A DNA stretch of 64,000 bases from Qipengyuania atrilutea (GCF_013370205.1 NZ_JABWGV010000001.1:682001-746000), one strand, 5' to 3'. Shown: positions 41,186-51,403, numbered from the stretch's first letter. Numbers and translations: made by a program. The notes: a model not told the origin generated them from the sequence alone.

Positions 41186-41575
41186 TCAGACGCGGCGGCG
41201 CTTCGACGGGCGCACACCATTATGCGGGATCGGCGTGACGTCGCGGATGGAGGTAATGTTGAAGCCCAGCGATGCAAGACCGCGCAGCGCGCTTTCGCGG
41301 CCCGAGCCCGGACCCTTCACTTCGACTTCGAGCGTGCGCACGCCGTGTTCGGCGGCCTTCTTGCCCGCATCGTCCGCTGCGACCTGTGCCGCATAGGGTG
41401 TCGATTTTCGGCTTCCCTTGAAGCCCATCATGCCGGCGCTGGACCAGCTGATCGCATTGCCCTGCGCATCGGTGATGGTGATCATGGTGTTGTTGAAGCT
41501 GGCGTTGATATGCGCGACACCGCTGGAAATATTCTTCCTCTCGCGGCGTTTTACGCGTCCTGGTTCGCGTGCCAT
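41186..41575 (-). CDS. rpsK: 30S ribosomal protein S11
   Basis: This 129-aa protein with the core [20 protein letters not shown] and C-terminal [20 protein letters not shown] belongs to S11, on the 30S platform near the mRNA exit. It lies 81 bp after rpsM and 135 bp before rpoA. Confidence 0.98.
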   Translation of the reverse strand: MAREPGRVKRRERKNISSGVAHINASFNNTMITITDAQGNAISWSSAGMMGFKGSRKSTPYAAQVAADDAGKKAAEHGVRTLEVEVKGPGSGRESALRGLASLGFNITSIRDVTPIPHNGVRPSKRRRV

Positions 41576-41656
41576 TGTTTTAATTCCTGTATCTGATGAG
41601 AAGTGAGAGCAATCGCTTGAAAGAACGAGCCCGCGAAGGCCCGGCCGTAAATGCGA

Positions 41657-42025
41657 TTACTTCTTCTTGCCTGCGATCGGCTTCGCCTTACCCTTGCGGG
41701 TGCGAGCATTGGTGTGGGTGCGCTGGCCGCGAACGGGCAGCCCGTTACGGTGGCGAAGCCCGCGATAGGAACGCAGGTCCATCAGGCGCTTGATATTCAT
41801 CGCTGTATTCCGCCGCAGATCGCCCTCGACCGAATAATCTTCGTCGATGGTTTCGCGGATCTGCAGGATTTCCGCATCGGACAGGTCCTGCACACGGGCA
41901 GTGTGATCGATCCCGAGCTTGTCGGCGATCTTCACAGCCGTCGTGCGGCCGATACCGTGAATATAGGTGAGCGCGATGATAACGCGCTTGTTGGTGGGGA
42001 TGTTTACCCCGGCAATACGAGCCAC
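41657..42025 (-). CDS. rpsM: 30S ribosomal protein S13
   Basis: This 122-aa protein begins [20 protein letters not shown] with YIHGIG and ends in the basic [17 protein letters not shown] tail of S13 (30S head, contacts L5 and tRNA). It is now the first gene of its operon because gdhA and an SRPBCC gene separate it from adk. A promoter candidate lies about 210 bp upstream. Confidence 0.98.
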   Translation of the reverse strand: MARIAGVNIPTNKRVIIALTYIHGIGRTTAVKIADKLGIDHTARVQDLSDAEILQIRETIDEDYSVEGDLRRNTAMNIKRLMDLRSYRGLRHRNGLPVRGQRTHTNARTRKGKAKPIAGKKK

Positions 42026-42361
42026 TTAATACTTCTCCAAGCTCCACAGGGACTTACGGCGCTTCTGCATAAATAATCGAGAAATATCCCGAAACCGGCA
42101 GGGCGCGCAGCCCTATCTCATAGCGACAACATCCGAACGAGGCCCGCTTTCGCCGAAACGGCAAAAAGCCCGGATGACGCGCGCAAGAGGCTGCCGTCTG
42201 CCGGACTTGATCGAACCTGTCGAATGGAAGGGCGCTTACGGTGATTCGCCGCCAAGGTCAACAGCCTTGCCGGAAGCGCCGTCTTGCTACGAACACGCTG
42301 ATCTTACCGCGCCGTGCCCCGCGGTCAAGCCGCGCGCCGTTAACCTCTTGCCGAGCGGTGC
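42026..42361. other. 336-bp leader and promoter region of the alpha operon
   Basis: There is no ORF with coding character. It holds the promoter candidate at 42233-42261 and a roughly 200-nt leader, with a GCCCGGATGACGCGCG segment and possible weak hairpins. No tRNA was seen. Its presence suggests the insertion of gdhA was matched by an independent promoter for rpsM-rplQ, or that this promoter was ancestral. Confidence 0.5.
42233..42261 (-). promoter_or_regulatory. Putative promoter of rpsM-rpsK-rpoA-rplQ
   Basis: Minus-strand TTGACC (42256-42261), a 17-nt spacer and TAAGCG (42233-42238). The -35 is near consensus and the spacing is ideal; the -10 is the loose form common in alphaproteobacteria. 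It lies about 208 bp before the rpsM start. Confidence 0.5.
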
Positions 42362-43720
42362 TCACACCACGCCGAACGCCAGCATCGCCTCGGCCACCTT
42401 GCGGAAGCCGGCGACATTCGCACCCTTCACGTAATCGATCGCACCGCCGTCCTTCGCGTCGGGCGCATTTTCGACGCAGCGCGCGTGAATATCCGTCATG
42501 ATCGAGCAGAGCATGTCCTGAAGCTCTTCCCGCTCCCACGAGCGGCGCTCCGCGTTCTGGCTCATCTCGAGGCCCGATACGGCTACCCCGCCCGCATTGG
42601 CGGCCTTGCCCGGCGCATACATGATGCCCGATTCCCGCAGGCGCTTCGCCGCATCCTGCGTCGCCGGCATGTTCGCGCCCTCGCACACCGCGATTACGTC
42701 GTTGTCGAGCAGTGCCTTCGCAGCGTCGTCGTCCAGTTCGTTCTGCGTCGCGCAGGGCATGGCGATGTCGCAGTCGACGTTCCACGGCGCTTCCCCATCG
42801 TGGTAACTTGCCGAGGAAAACTCGTCCGGATAGGCCCTCATCCGGCCGCCGTTTTCGGTATGCTGGCGCACCCAGGCGATCTTCTCCGCGTCGATCCCGT
42901 CGGGATCGTGGACGAAGCCGTCGGAATCGGAGAGGGTCAGCACCTTGCCGCCCAGTTCGGCGAATTTCTCCGCCGCGTGTGTAGCCACATTGCCTGCGCC
43001 TGAAATAACCGCCGTCTTGCCGTCGATATCGTCGTCACGCTCGCGCAGCATCTCGCGCAGGAAATAGACCGCGCCCCAGCCCGTCGCTTCGGGCCGGATC
43101 ATGGAGCCGCCGTATGCCAGCCCCTTGCCAGTCACCACGCCCTCGAACTCGTTGGTGATGCGTTTGTACTGCCCGAACAGATAGCCGATCTCGCGACTGC
43201 CGACGCCGATGTCGCCTGCCGGAACGTCGACGTTGGGGCCGATATGACGGTAGAGCTCGGTCATGAAGCTTTGGCAGAAACGCATGATCTCGCGGTCGGA
43301 GCGCCCCTTCGGATTGAAGTTCGATCCGCCCTTCCCGCCGCCCATCGGCAGGCCGGTGAGCGCGTTCTTGAAGGTCTGCTCGAAGGCGAGAAACTTGAGC
43401 ACGCTTTCGTTAACCGAAGGGTGGAAGCGCAGCCCGCCCTTGTAGGGACCGATCGCGTTGTTGTTCTGCACGCGCCATCCGCGCTCGATCTGGATGTCGC
43501 CATTGTCGTCTTCCCATGATACCCGGAACGAGATGATCCGGTCGGGCTCGGACATGCGGAGCAACACCTGATGATCGGTATATTCGTCCTTGCCTTGAAT
43601 GTAGTCGAACACGTCGCTCGCGACCTCGCAGACCGCCTGCACGAACTCGTCCTGATGCGGATTGCGCGTGCGAACGCCCTCCATGAATGCGGACAAGTCG
43701 GTGCAGTCTGAATGGGCCAT
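42362..43720 (-). CDS. gdhA: NADP-specific glutamate dehydrogenase
   Basis: This 452-aa hexameric-type enzyme aminates 2-oxoglutarate to glutamate. The substrate loop GPYKGGLRFHPSV (K94) and LPMGGGKGGSNFNPKGRSD (K130) are present, as is a Rossmann domain with VISGAGNVATHAAEKFAELG. The size is that of the short GDH family, usually NADP-linked, but the cofactor is inferred. It is placed unusually between adk/SRPBCC and rpsM inside the ribosomal locus, 136 bp after the SRPBCC gene. Confidence 0.96.
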   Translation of the reverse strand: MAHSDCTDLSAFMEGVRTRNPHQDEFVQAVCEVASDVFDYIQGKDEYTDHQVLLRMSEPDRIISFRVSWEDDNGDIQIERGWRVQNNNAIGPYKGGLRFHPSVNESVLKFLAFEQTFKNALTGLPMGGGKGGSNFNPKGRSDREIMRFCQSFMTELYRHIGPNVDVPAGDIGVGSREIGYLFGQYKRITNEFEGVVTGKGLAYGGSMIRPEATGWGAVYFLREMLRERDDDIDGKTAVISGAGNVATHAAEKFAELGGKVLTLSDSDGFVHDPDGIDAEKIAWVRQHTENGGRMRAYPDEFSSASYHDGEAPWNVDCDIAMPCATQNELDDDAAKALLDNDVIAVCEGANMPATQDAAKRLRESGIMYAPGKAANAGGVAVSGLEMSQNAERRSWEREELQDMLCSIMTDIHARCVENAPDAKDGGAIDYVKGANVAGFRKVAEAMLAFGVV

Positions 43721-43856
43721 CGGAAAATCCTGCTAGGGGGAACGCGTTCGGCGGATGCGCCGCGCGTGAGAAAGGTTTCACTTCCTCAATGCACGAAGTC
43801 CGGCGAGGTTCTACGCAGCTGCGGATTTCTAAACTCGGCCAGAGTCCAGGCTTTCG

Positions 43857-44402
43857 CTACGTGGCGCCGCCGCTTTCGAGATAGGCCTTGAGACCGGCAA
43901 GCTGCTGCGACAGGACACCGTCCACCGCCAGTGCAATCACCGGAATTTCGAAGCGCATCGGACCGCCGACCACATATTCGAAGACGACTTTCGTGCCGCC
44001 CTCGTCCGGTTGCATGGTGATGGTGAGAACACCTTCGGCCGGTTCACTTTGAAGCGGACCGAGGCCGCCGCGCATCCGCAGCACCTTGTGCGGGTTCGCC
44101 TGCATGACTTCCATATGTTTGGCGCTGCCTGAGGGCTGTACCGTGTCCGCATCTTCCGTGCCCGGAATGGTCTCGCAGAAGCACCCGCCGCCCTGCGGGA
44201 TCAGCGTCATATTGGCCGCATCGCCCGACCAAGTATGATCGTCGCTCCACCACTTCCCCGGACTGATCAGTGCGAGCCAGACCTGCGCGGGCGTCGCCGC
44301 GATGACCTGCGTATTCCTCGTTGTGAAGCCGTTCGCGTCCTTGGCAATGACTTCGGCAGCAGCAGGAGGCGATGCCGACAGCGTTGCTGAAAGAATACTC
44401 AA
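43857..44402 (-). CDS. SRPBCC-domain protein, probably exported
   Basis: This 181-aa protein has a START/Bet v1-like fold. It carries NTQVIAATPAQVWLALISPGKWWSDDHTWSG in the first half, strands FCETIPG and VLTITMQPDEGGTKVVFEYVV, and a long C-terminal helix (VLSQQLAGLKAYLESG). It resembles Activator of Hsp90 ATPase-like/polyketide cyclase-like SRPBCC proteins. The first about 16 residues (SILSATLSASPPAAA) look like a short signal peptide. The start is TTG 44402 because no ATG or GTG is available in frame before an upstream TAG; this start is uncertain. Function unknown. Confidence 0.8.
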   Translation of the reverse strand: MSILSATLSASPPAAAEVIAKDANGFTTRNTQVIAATPAQVWLALISPGKWWSDDHTWSGDAANMTLIPQGGGCFCETIPGTEDADTVQPSGSAKHMEVMQANPHKVLRMRGGLGPLQSEPAEGVLTITMQPDEGGTKVVFEYVVGGPMRFEIPVIALAVDGVLSQQLAGLKAYLESGGAT

Positions 44403-44480
44403 AATAAGTCCCGCCCGGATATCCGCCTCCCCACGTACCGAGTGGGAAGACTAGCGCGCAGCGACCGAAGCGCAACGCGC

Positions 44481-45125
44481 TTAACGCAGGACCTCTTCAA
44501 GAGCGTCAGTAACCTCGTCGATCGCGGCCATGCCGTCGATCCGGGTGACGATACCGCGCTCTTCGTAGCCCGGCAGGATAGGCGCGGTCTTGGCGCGGTA
44601 TTCCTGCATCCGCTTGCGCACGGTTTCCTCGTTGTCATCGGGCCGCCGTTTGAACTTGGTCGAGCCGCACTTATCGCAGACGCCCTCGACGCGCGGCAGC
44701 TTGTACCGGTCGTGATAGCCTGCGCCGCAGTTCGCGCATGTAAAGCGCCCGGTGATCCGGTCGACCAAGGCGTCCTCGTTGACTTCGAGTTCGATTACAT
44801 GGTCGAGCGAGCGGTTGTGCTTAGCCAAGATGTCGTCGAGCGCTTCGGCCTGCGCTTTCGTGCGCGGGTAGCCGTCGAAGATCGCGCCGACCGAATCGTT
44901 CATGGACGCAAGCTCATCGTCAATCAGGCGCGAGACGATCTCGTCGGAGACGAGACCGCCGCTTTCCATGATCGCTTTCGCTTCCTTGCCGACCGCCGTT
45001 TCGGCTTTCACCGCGGCACGCAGCATGTCGCCAGTCGACAATTGCCGCATCCCGTGGTGCTCAACCAGACGCTGGGACTGCGTTCCCTTACCCGCGCCGG
45101 GAGGGCCAAGCAGTATGATATCCAA
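44481..45125 (-). CDS. adk: Adenylate kinase, zinc-LID type
   Basis: This 214-aa enzyme interconverts AMP+ATP and 2 ADP. P-loop GPPGAGKGT (7-15), AMP-binding STGDMLRAAV and the Tyr-Pro-Arg of FDGYPRT are present. The LID carries four cysteines (C130, C133, C150, C153) expected to bind a structural zinc. It is the gene after secY, 45 bp on, as in the spc operon of many bacteria. Confidence 0.98.
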   Translation of the reverse strand: MDIILLGPPGAGKGTQSQRLVEHHGMRQLSTGDMLRAAVKAETAVGKEAKAIMESGGLVSDEIVSRLIDDELASMNDSVGAIFDGYPRTKAQAEALDDILAKHNRSLDHVIELEVNEDALVDRITGRFTCANCGAGYHDRYKLPRVEGVCDKCGSTKFKRRPDDNEETVRKRMQEYRAKTAPILPGYEERGIVTRIDGMAAIDEVTDALEEVLR

Positions 45126-45170
45126 GACGAGTGCTCCCCCTGATTCTCTAACGCGCGGCTCTGGTGTGCC

Positions 45171-46535
45171 CTAGCGTTTACGGCCTTTCAACTTCGCCTT
45201 CTTGATAAGGTCGCCGTATTGGTGTGCCAGAAGGTGGGACTGGACCTGGCTGATCGTGTCGACGGTGACGTTGACGACGATGAGCAGGCTCGTTCCGCCG
45301 AGGAACAACGGAATGCCCGTCTGCCGGATCACATATTCGGGAATGACGCAGACGAGCGTCAGATAGATCGCCCCGATGACCGTGATACGGGTGAGGACGT
45401 AATCGAGATATTCCTCGGTCCGCTTGCCCGGACGGATGCCGGGAATGAAGCCGCCATTCTTCTTCAGGTTCTCCGCTGTTTCTTCCGGATTGAAGACGAC
45501 CGCGGTGTAGAAGAAGGTGAAGAAGATGATGCCCGCCGCATACAGCGCGAGGTACAGCGGCTGTCCCGGCGACAGATAGAAGTTGAGCTGCTGGATAATG
45601 CTGCCGCCGGGGCCTCCGGCGGTCACCGAATTGCCCGCAAACTGGCTGATCGTCAGCGGCAGAAGCAGCAGCGAACTGGCGAAGATCGGCGGGATGACGC
45701 CCGCGGTATTGAGCTTCAGCGGCAGGTGGCTGCGGTCCGCCTGCATCATGCCGCGCTGCGTCGCGCGTTTGGGATATTGGATCAGCAGTCGCCGCTGCGC
45801 CCGCTCCATGAAGCAGATGACAAGGATCAGCGCCACGATCATCAGCGAGAACGCGACGATCAGGCCCGGTGCGATCGCTCCGGTCCGGCCGCCCTCGAAG
45901 AAGTTGGCGACGAAGCTCGGAAACTGCGCGACGATGCCGGCCATGATGATGAGCGAGACGCCGTTACCGATACCGCGGCTCGTGATCTGCTCGCCCAGCC
46001 ACAGCAGGAACATCGTTCCGCCGACGAGGCTGATGACAGCGCCCACGCGGAACAGCGGTCCGGGCTGCACGACAGCTTGCAGACCGCTCTGCGCGCCGAA
46101 GCTCTCGAGGCCCGAAGCGAGGAACCAGCCCTGGATCGCGCACAGGAACACGGTCCCGTAACGTGTGTACTGGTTGAGCTTTTGCCGTCCCGACGTGCCC
46201 TCTTTCTTGAGCGCCGCGAGCGTCGGGTGAAGCGATGCGGCAAGCTGCACTACGATGGACGCGGTGATGTAGGGCATGACGCCGAGCGCGATGAGGCTCA
46301 TCCGCTCCAGGCTGCCACCCGAGAAAGTGTTGAACAGATCGAGGATACCACCCCGCGCCTGATCGTACAGCGTCTCGAGAATCAGCGGGTTGACGCCCGG
46401 CAGCGGTACGAAGCTGAGGAAACGGAAAACGATCAGCGCGCCGATCGTGAACCAGATGCGCCGCTTGAGTTCCGTCGCCTTCGAGAAGTTCGACAGGCTG
46501 AGGTTGCTGGCGATGTTATCGGTACGTGATGCCAT
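45171..46535 (-). CDS. secY: Protein translocase subunit SecY
   Basis: This 454-aa channel of the Sec translocon has ten membrane helices. Family segments are VPLPGVNPLILETL (start of the lateral region), GVMPYITASIVVQL, TGRRKLNQYTRY-like GRQKLNQYTRYGTV, GIIPPIF-like AGVIPPIFASSLLLLP and GIRPGKRTEEYLDYVLTRIT. The C-terminal QYGDLIKKAKLKGRKR ends in the basic tail. It is in the spc operon between rplO and adk. Confidence 0.98.
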   Translation of the reverse strand: MASRTDNIASNLSLSNFSKATELKRRIWFTIGALIVFRFLSFVPLPGVNPLILETLYDQARGGILDLFNTFSGGSLERMSLIALGVMPYITASIVVQLAASLHPTLAALKKEGTSGRQKLNQYTRYGTVFLCAIQGWFLASGLESFGAQSGLQAVVQPGPLFRVGAVISLVGGTMFLLWLGEQITSRGIGNGVSLIIMAGIVAQFPSFVANFFEGGRTGAIAPGLIVAFSLMIVALILVICFMERAQRRLLIQYPKRATQRGMMQADRSHLPLKLNTAGVIPPIFASSLLLLPLTISQFAGNSVTAGGPGGSIIQQLNFYLSPGQPLYLALYAAGIIFFTFFYTAVVFNPEETAENLKKNGGFIPGIRPGKRTEEYLDYVLTRITVIGAIYLTLVCVIPEYVIRQTGIPLFLGGTSLLIVVNVTVDTISQVQSHLLAHQYGDLIKKAKLKGRKR

Positions 46536-46657
46536 GGTGTAGACCGGTGATCCTAGCTTGCGGTAGCCGCCGCCCCTTTACGTCCGGCAGCACCATCGGA
46601 CGGATACATAGGTAGCGGGGGCACGCTTGTCGAACCCCCGCCAGTATCTCGGTCCGT

Positions 46658-47188
46658 TTATGCCGATTTTTTCTCGGTTTTCTTCTCGCGGGGCGATTTG
46701 GAAGGCTTGGACGAAGGTTCCTTGACTTCGACCACTTCCACGCTGCCGCCGACCTTCTCGACCGCTTCGATCGCACCCTTGGACGCGCCGGCCACGATGA
46801 ACTTCGCCTTCGCGGTAAGTTCGCCCTTGCCGAGCAGGCGCACACCGTCCTTGCCGCCGCGTGCAAGGCCAGCGGCCTTCAGTGCAGCGTGGTCGATGTC
46901 CTTGCCGGCATCGAGCTTCTTCGCGTCGATGAACTTCTGAACCATGCCGAGGTTCACTTCGGCGTAATCCTTGCCGAAGGGGTTGTTGAAGCCGCGCTTC
47001 GGCAGGCGCATGTGAAGCGGCATCTGACCGCCTTCGAAACCCTTGATGGCGACGCCCGATCGGCTCTTCTGGCCCTTCTGGCCGCGTCCGCCGGTCTTGC
47101 CCTTGCCCGAGCCGATGCCACGTCCGACGCGCATCCGGTTGGTGCGGGCACCTTCGTTGTCTTTGAGTTCGTTGAGCTTAATCGTCAT
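46658..47188 (-). CDS. rplO: 50S ribosomal protein L15 (Lys-rich extension)
   Basis: This 176-aa L15 starts [20 protein letters not shown] with [20 protein letters not shown] and contains [18 protein letters not shown]. The C-terminus extends in a basic tail ([18 protein letters not shown]) beyond the usual about 150 residues. ATG 47188 was chosen; the frame is open further upstream without coding signs. It lies 142 bp after rpmD. Confidence 0.97.
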   Translation of the reverse strand: MTIKLNELKDNEGARTNRMRVGRGIGSGKGKTGGRGQKGQKSRSGVAIKGFEGGQMPLHMRLPKRGFNNPFGKDYAEVNLGMVQKFIDAKKLDAGKDIDHAALKAAGLARGGKDGVRLLGKGELTAKAKFIVAGASKGAIEAVEKVGGSVEVVEVKEPSSKPSKSPREKKTEKKSA

Positions 47189-47330
47189 TTCAATGCACTC
47201 GCTTTGGTTCGCCCCGCTCATTCGGCAAGGGCTTTTGTTGCTATGCCCAGAGATACGCGCGCGGAGCATCCCGGATTGCCGGCCTTCGCCGGTAATGGCG
47301 CGGGAGGGCCAACCCCTCCCCGCCGCGTGT

Positions 47331-47528
47331 TTACTCGACCACTTCCACCATGTGCGGCAGCTTGGCGATCGCGCCGCGAACTTCGGGAGTGTCCTGCACT
47401 TCCACTTCGCGGTGCATCTTGCCGAGGCCGAGACCCGTGAGGATCTTCTTCTGGCTTTCCGGACGGCGGATGGGCGAGCCCACCTGCCGGATCCGGATGG
47501 TCTTACTGTCGTTTTTCTTGCCAGCCAT
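47331..47528 (-). CDS. rpmD: 50S ribosomal protein L30
   Basis: This 65-aa protein with [20 protein letters not shown] and [19 protein letters not shown] is the short bacterial L30. It lies 5 bp after rpsE. Confidence 0.96.
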   Translation of the reverse strand: MAGKKNDSKTIRIRQVGSPIRRPESQKKILTGLGLGKMHREVEVQDTPEVRGAIAKLPHMVEVVE

Positions 47529-47533
47529 CTGTC

Positions 47534-48406
47534 TTACTCCGTGACCGCTGCGGCGTCAGCTTGCGCTTCTGCCTCGCTGGCTCCGCCCCGGCCGAGCAGG
47601 TCGGCAACCTTCTTGCCGCGGCGCTGCGCAACCGACTTCGGCGAAGTCTGGTCCGTCAGCGCCTCGAAGGTGGCGCGGATCATGTTATAGGGATTGGACG
47701 AACCGACCGACTTGGTCACCACGTCGGCAACGCCGAGGCTTTCGAACACTGCGCGCATCGGACCGCCGGCGATGATGCCGGTACCCGGAGGCGCGGTACG
47801 GATCGTGACCTTGCCGGCACCGAAACGGCCCTTGCCGTCATGGTGCAGCGTGCGGCCTTCCTTGAGCGCCACGCGGACCATCTTCTTCTTCGCCGAAGCG
47901 GTCGCCTTGGTGATCGCCTCAGGCACTTCGCGGGCCTTGCCGTGGCCGAAGCCGACGCGGCCCTGGCCGTCACCGACGACTACGAGCGCAGCAAAACCAA
48001 AGCGCTTACCGCCCTTCACCGTCTTGGAGACGCGGTTGATGTGTACGAGCTTCTCGACGAGACCGTCATCTTCCTCTTCGCGTCCGCCGCGCCGGTTGTC
48101 GCGGCCGCCACGACCACGGCCTCGGCCGCCATCGCGCCCGCCGCCATCACGTCCGCCGCGATTGCCGCGACCGCGCGGCTGCGAGGGATCGCCGCCGGCT
48201 GCCGACTGGTTGTCAGCCGCTTCGGTCGAAGCCGTCGTCGGCGTCGGGGTCGAGCCTTCGTTGTCGATCTTCGGCTGATCCTTCACCGCGTGCTCCGTTT
48301 CGGCGGAAGCGGGGTGATCGATCTCGACGCCTGCATCGGCTTTCGCCTTTGCAACTTCGGGCGTATCCTTGATCTGGTTTTCTTCGTTGTTGTTTTCGTC
48401 AGCCAT
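47534..48406 (-). CDS. rpsE: 30S ribosomal protein S5 with long N-terminal RG-rich extension
   Basis: This 290-aa protein has its S5 core from about residue 112 ([40 protein letters not shown]). That core is about 165 residues. The first about 110 residues are an acidic/Ser/Thr segment followed by a Gly-Arg-Asp repeat block ([16 protein letters not shown]). S5 lies at the mRNA entry and aids decoding. An extension of this length and RGG-like composition is unusual outside sphingomonads and could bind RNA. A Glu/Ala tail is also present. Confidence 0.97.
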   Translation of the reverse strand: MADENNNEENQIKDTPEVAKAKADAGVEIDHPASAETEHAVKDQPKIDNEGSTPTPTTASTEAADNQSAAGGDPSQPRGRGNRGGRDGGGRDGGRGRGRGGRDNRRGGREEEDDGLVEKLVHINRVSKTVKGGKRFGFAALVVVGDGQGRVGFGHGKAREVPEAITKATASAKKKMVRVALKEGRTLHHDGKGRFGAGKVTIRTAPPGTGIIAGGPMRAVFESLGVADVVTKSVGSSNPYNMIRATFEALTDQTSPKSVAQRRGKKVADLLGRGGASEAEAQADAAAVTE

Positions 48407-48408
48407 AA

Positions 48409-48753
48409 TCAGAACTCCAGCCCGCCTTCACGGGCGGCATCGGCCAGCGCCTTCACGCGGCCATGGAACAGGAACCCGCCGCGGTCGAACACGACCGACG
48501 TGACGCCCGCCTTCTTCGCGGCAGCTGCGATGTCGCTGCCGACCTGCTTGGCCGCATCGACATTCGCGCCGGAGGATTTGGCGCCGAGCGTGGAAGCTGC
48601 CGCAACCGTGCGGCCTTCCTTGTCGTCGATGACCTGCGCGTAGATGTGCTGGCCGGTGCGGTGCACGGACAGGCGCGGCTTATCGCCCGAGCGCTTGCGG
48701 AGCGCGGTACGGACCCGGCGGCGGCGGCGTTCGAATAGGGAAAGTTTGGCCAT
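48409..48753 (-). CDS. rplR: 50S ribosomal protein L18
   Basis: This 114-aa 5S rRNA-binding protein has [35 protein letters not shown] and the C-terminal [23 protein letters not shown] 48753 lies 1 bp after rplF; a longer upstream frame overlaps rplF and is rejected. Confidence 0.97.
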   Translation of the reverse strand: MAKLSLFERRRRRVRTALRKRSGDKPRLSVHRTGQHIYAQVIDDKEGRTVAAASTLGAKSSGANVDAAKQVGSDIAAAAKKAGVTSVVFDRGGFLFHGRVKALADAAREGGLEF

Positions 48754-48754
48754 C

Positions 48755-49288
48755 TTACTTCTTCTTCCCTTCCTTGCGGAAGATGTACTCGCCGCGGTAC
48801 TTGATGCCCTTGCCCTTGTACGGCTCCGGCTTCCTCCAGCGGCGGACCTCTGCGGCAAACTGGCCAACGGCCTGCTTGTCGCTGCCCGAAATCTCGATCG
48901 TGGTCTGGTCGGGAGTCTTCACTTCCAGACCTTCCGGCACGTCGAGATCGACATCGTGGCTGTAGCCGAGCTGCAGCTTGAGCTTCTTGCCCTGCGCCTG
49001 CGCACGGTAGCCGACGCCGGTGATTTCGAGCACCTTGGTGAAGCCCTCGGTGACGCCTTCGACGAGGTTCGATACCAGCGTGCGCTGCATGCCCCAGTAG
49101 GAGCGCGCCTTCTGCGTATCGTTCGCCGGGTTGACCTGGATCTCGCCGTCTTCGATCTTGTAGTCGATGAGGTCGCTCAGACCCATGCTGAGCGTGCCCT
49201 TCGGACCCTTTACCGAAAGCGTCTTGCCTTCGATATTCGCCGTAACCCCGCTCGGGATCGCGACCGGTTTCTTGCCGATGCGGCTCAT
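48755..49288 (-). CDS. rplF: 50S ribosomal protein L6
   Basis: This 177-aa protein starts [15 protein letters not shown] and has the C-terminal [20 protein letters not shown] typical of L6, near the factor-binding site. The start overlaps the rpsH stop (TGATG). Confidence 0.98.
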   Translation of the reverse strand: MSRIGKKPVAIPSGVTANIEGKTLSVKGPKGTLSMGLSDLIDYKIEDGEIQVNPANDTQKARSYWGMQRTLVSNLVEGVTEGFTKVLEITGVGYRAQAQGKKLKLQLGYSHDVDLDVPEGLEVKTPDQTTIEISGSDKQAVGQFAAEVRRWRKPEPYKGKGIKYRGEYIFRKEGKKK

Positions 49289-49683
49289 CAGAATACCTCC
49301 GCCAGCACTTCGCCGCCGACGTTCTGATTGCGCGCTTCGTTGTCCGAAAGCACGCCAGCAGGCGTCGAGACGATGGTGATGCCGAGGCCGCCCCGCACGC
49401 TCGGCAGTTCCTGCGAACCCGAGTAGACACGGCGACCAGGCTTGGAAACGCGGGCGACATACTTGATCGCCGGTTCGCCTTCGAAATATTTCAGTTCGAT
49501 CCGCAGCGCCTTGTGCTTGCCGCTCTCGTCTTCGCTGTAGCCACGGATGTAGCCTTCGCGCTGAAGCACTTCGAGGACGTTCGCACGCAGCTTGGAAGCG
49601 GGCGAAAGGACACTGTCCTTCTTCGCCTGCTGGCCGTTGCGGATACGGGTGAGCATATCACCCAGGGGATCGGTCATAGCCAT
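49288..49683 (-). CDS. rpsH: 30S ribosomal protein S8
   Basis: This 131-aa protein starts [18 protein letters not shown] and ends [20 protein letters not shown], both S8 signatures. S8 is the central-domain assembly protein and, in E. coli, the translational repressor of the spc operon. The first of two possible ATGs (49683) has AGGA at proper spacing. Confidence 0.98.
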   Translation of the reverse strand: MAMTDPLGDMLTRIRNGQQAKKDSVLSPASKLRANVLEVLQREGYIRGYSEDESGKHKALRIELKYFEGEPAIKYVARVSKPGRRVYSGSQELPSVRGGLGITIVSTPAGVLSDNEARNQNVGGEVLAEVF

Positions 49684-49694
49684 TCGTCAGATCC

Positions 49695-50000
49695 TCACCA
49701 GCTCGACTTCGTAACACCCGGAATCAGGCCCTTGTTGGCCAGATTGCGGAGCTCGATACGGTTCAGTCCGAACTTGCGGTAATAGCCGCGCGGGCGGCCG
49801 GTGGTGGAGCAGCGGTTGCGAATGCGAGTCGGGTTCGCATTGCGCGGGATTTCCGCCATCTTGAGACGCGCGATCAGACGCTCGCTCTCGTCGAGCGAGG
49901 TGTCGTCAGCGACAGCCTTGAGCTTCGCATACTTCGCCGCATATTTCTTGGCGAGCTTCTTGCGCCGCTCGTTCTTGTTGATGGAACTCAGTTTCGCCAT
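49695..50000 (-). CDS. rpsN: 30S ribosomal protein S14 (zinc-independent form)
   Basis: This 101-aa long form lacks the CxxC zinc pairs. [20 protein letters not shown] and the [11 protein letters not shown] end are diagnostic. It lies between rplE and rpsH, as usual. Confidence 0.98.
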   Translation of the reverse strand: MAKLSSINKNERRKKLAKKYAAKYAKLKAVADDTSLDESERLIARLKMAEIPRNANPTRIRNRCSTTGRPRGYYRKFGLNRIELRNLANKGLIPGVTKSSW

Positions 50001-50048
50001 TGGACTTAAGCTCTCTTCCTTCGTGTCTTGTTTGCTAGGAGCACTGCC

Positions 50049-50630
50049 TTACGCAGCCTCCTTCTCCGTCGACGCTTCGGGCGTCGGGAACGGGAAACCG
50101 AACAGGCGCAGCAGTTCGCGGCCTTCCTCGTCGGTGTTCGCCGTAGTGGTTACGATGATATCCATGCCCCGGACCGTCTCGATCTTGTCGTAGCTGATCT
50201 CGGGAAAGATAATCTGTTCCTTGAGGCCCATCGCGTAATTGCCGGCACCGTCGAACGAGCGCGGGTTGAGCCCGCGAAAGTCGCGAATACGCGGCATGGC
50301 GATGGTCACGAGCCGGTCGAGGAATTCGTACATGCGGTCGCGGCGCAGGGTAACCTTCGCACCGATAGGCATGCCTTCGCGCAGCTTGAACTGTGCGATC
50401 GACTTCTTCGCCTTCGTAATGACCGGCTTCTGGCCGGCGATCAGCGCCATTTCCTCGGCAGCTGTCTGGACCTTTTTCTTGTCCTGGCTCGCTTCACCGA
50501 CACCCATGTTGAGCGTGATCTTCTCGATCCGCGGGACGGCGAGACGGTTTTCGTAGCCGAACTTCTCGGTCATCGCCTTGACGACTTCCTCATCGTAGCG
50601 CTGCTTCATGCGGGGCGTATAATCAGCCAT
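50049..50630 (-). CDS. rplE: 50S ribosomal protein L5
   Basis: This 193-aa 5S rRNA-binding protein has [31 protein letters not shown] and [20 protein letters not shown]. The last about 12 residues are a short extension. The start overlaps the end of rplX by 8 bp. Confidence 0.98.
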   Translation of the reverse strand: MADYTPRMKQRYDEEVVKAMTEKFGYENRLAVPRIEKITLNMGVGEASQDKKKVQTAAEEMALIAGQKPVITKAKKSIAQFKLREGMPIGAKVTLRRDRMYEFLDRLVTIAMPRIRDFRGLNPRSFDGAGNYAMGLKEQIIFPEISYDKIETVRGMDIIVTTTANTDEEGRELLRLFGFPFPTPEASTEKEAA

Positions 50631-50943
50631 CGATGGTCTCCCCGGACTTTACGGCGACGCGGACCTTCTTGCCGTCCTTCTCCTCGAAGCGGACGCGGGT
50701 CGGCTTGCCGTCCTTCGGATCGGCGATCGCCACTTTGGACAAATGCATGGGCGCTTCGAACCGGTCGATGCCGCCCTGCGGGTTCTGCTGGCTCGGCTTG
50801 CGGTGACGGGCAGCGATGTTCACGCCTTCCACGACGACCTTGCCGTCTTTCGGCATGACCTTCTGGACGGTGCCGGTGCGGCCCTTGTCCTTGCCCGAAA
50901 GCACGACGACGCTGTCGCCCTTCTTGATCTTAGCGGAAGCCAT
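50623..50943 (-). CDS. rplX: 50S ribosomal protein L24
   Basis: This 106-aa early-assembly protein has the KOW motif at its start ([20 protein letters not shown]) and a [20 protein letters not shown] segment. ATG 50943 overlaps the rplN stop (TGATG); an adjacent in-frame GTG at 50946 is possible but less likely. Confidence 0.98.
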   Translation of the reverse strand: MASAKIKKGDSVVVLSGKDKGRTGTVQKVMPKDGKVVVEGVNIAARHRKPSQQNPQGGIDRFEAPMHLSKVAIADPKDGKPTRVRFEEKDGKKVRVAVKSGETIDG

Positions 50944-51311
50944 CACAGCACCTCCGGCGCGAGCGAGATGATCTTCATGAAACCGCGACTGCGCAGTTCG
51001 CGCACGACCGGGCCAAAGATACGCGTGCCGATCGGTTCTTCGGTCTTGTTGACGAGAACCGCGGCATTGCTGTCGAAGCGGATCACGCTGCCATCGGCGC
51101 GGCGCACGTCCTTCTTGGTGCGCACGATCACCGCACGGTGAACGTCACCCTTCTTCACCTTGGCGCGCGGCTGGGCTTCCTTGACCGATACCACGATCAC
51201 GTCGCCCACGCTGGCGGTACGACGCTTCGAGCCGCCCAGCACCTTGATGCACTGGACCCGTTTCGCGCCGCTGTTGTCAGCGACATCCAGGTTTGATTGC
51301 ATCTGAATCAT
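50943..51311 (-). CDS. rplN: 50S ribosomal protein L14
   Basis: This 122-aa protein starts [20 protein letters not shown] and has the conserved [20 protein letters not shown]. It binds the 23S rRNA near the 30S interface. It lies 92 bp after rpsQ. Confidence 0.98.
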   Translation of the reverse strand: MIQMQSNLDVADNSGAKRVQCIKVLGGSKRRTASVGDVIVVSVKEAQPRAKVKKGDVHRAVIVRTKKDVRRADGSVIRFDSNAAVLVNKTEEPIGTRIFGPVVRELRSRGFMKIISLAPEVL

Positions 51312-51403
51312 CGATGCGTTTCCTTCCTATTCGGCTTGCCGGGACCGTTTGGCTGCTGCCCTGCCCGGTAGTTCCACACAAAAGCTTCCTTACGAAGCGA
51401 AGC

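Noticed and set aside
46698-47690. Plus-strand ORFs opposite rplO, rpmD and rpsE
   Set aside because: All overlap confident ribosomal protein genes on the other strand.
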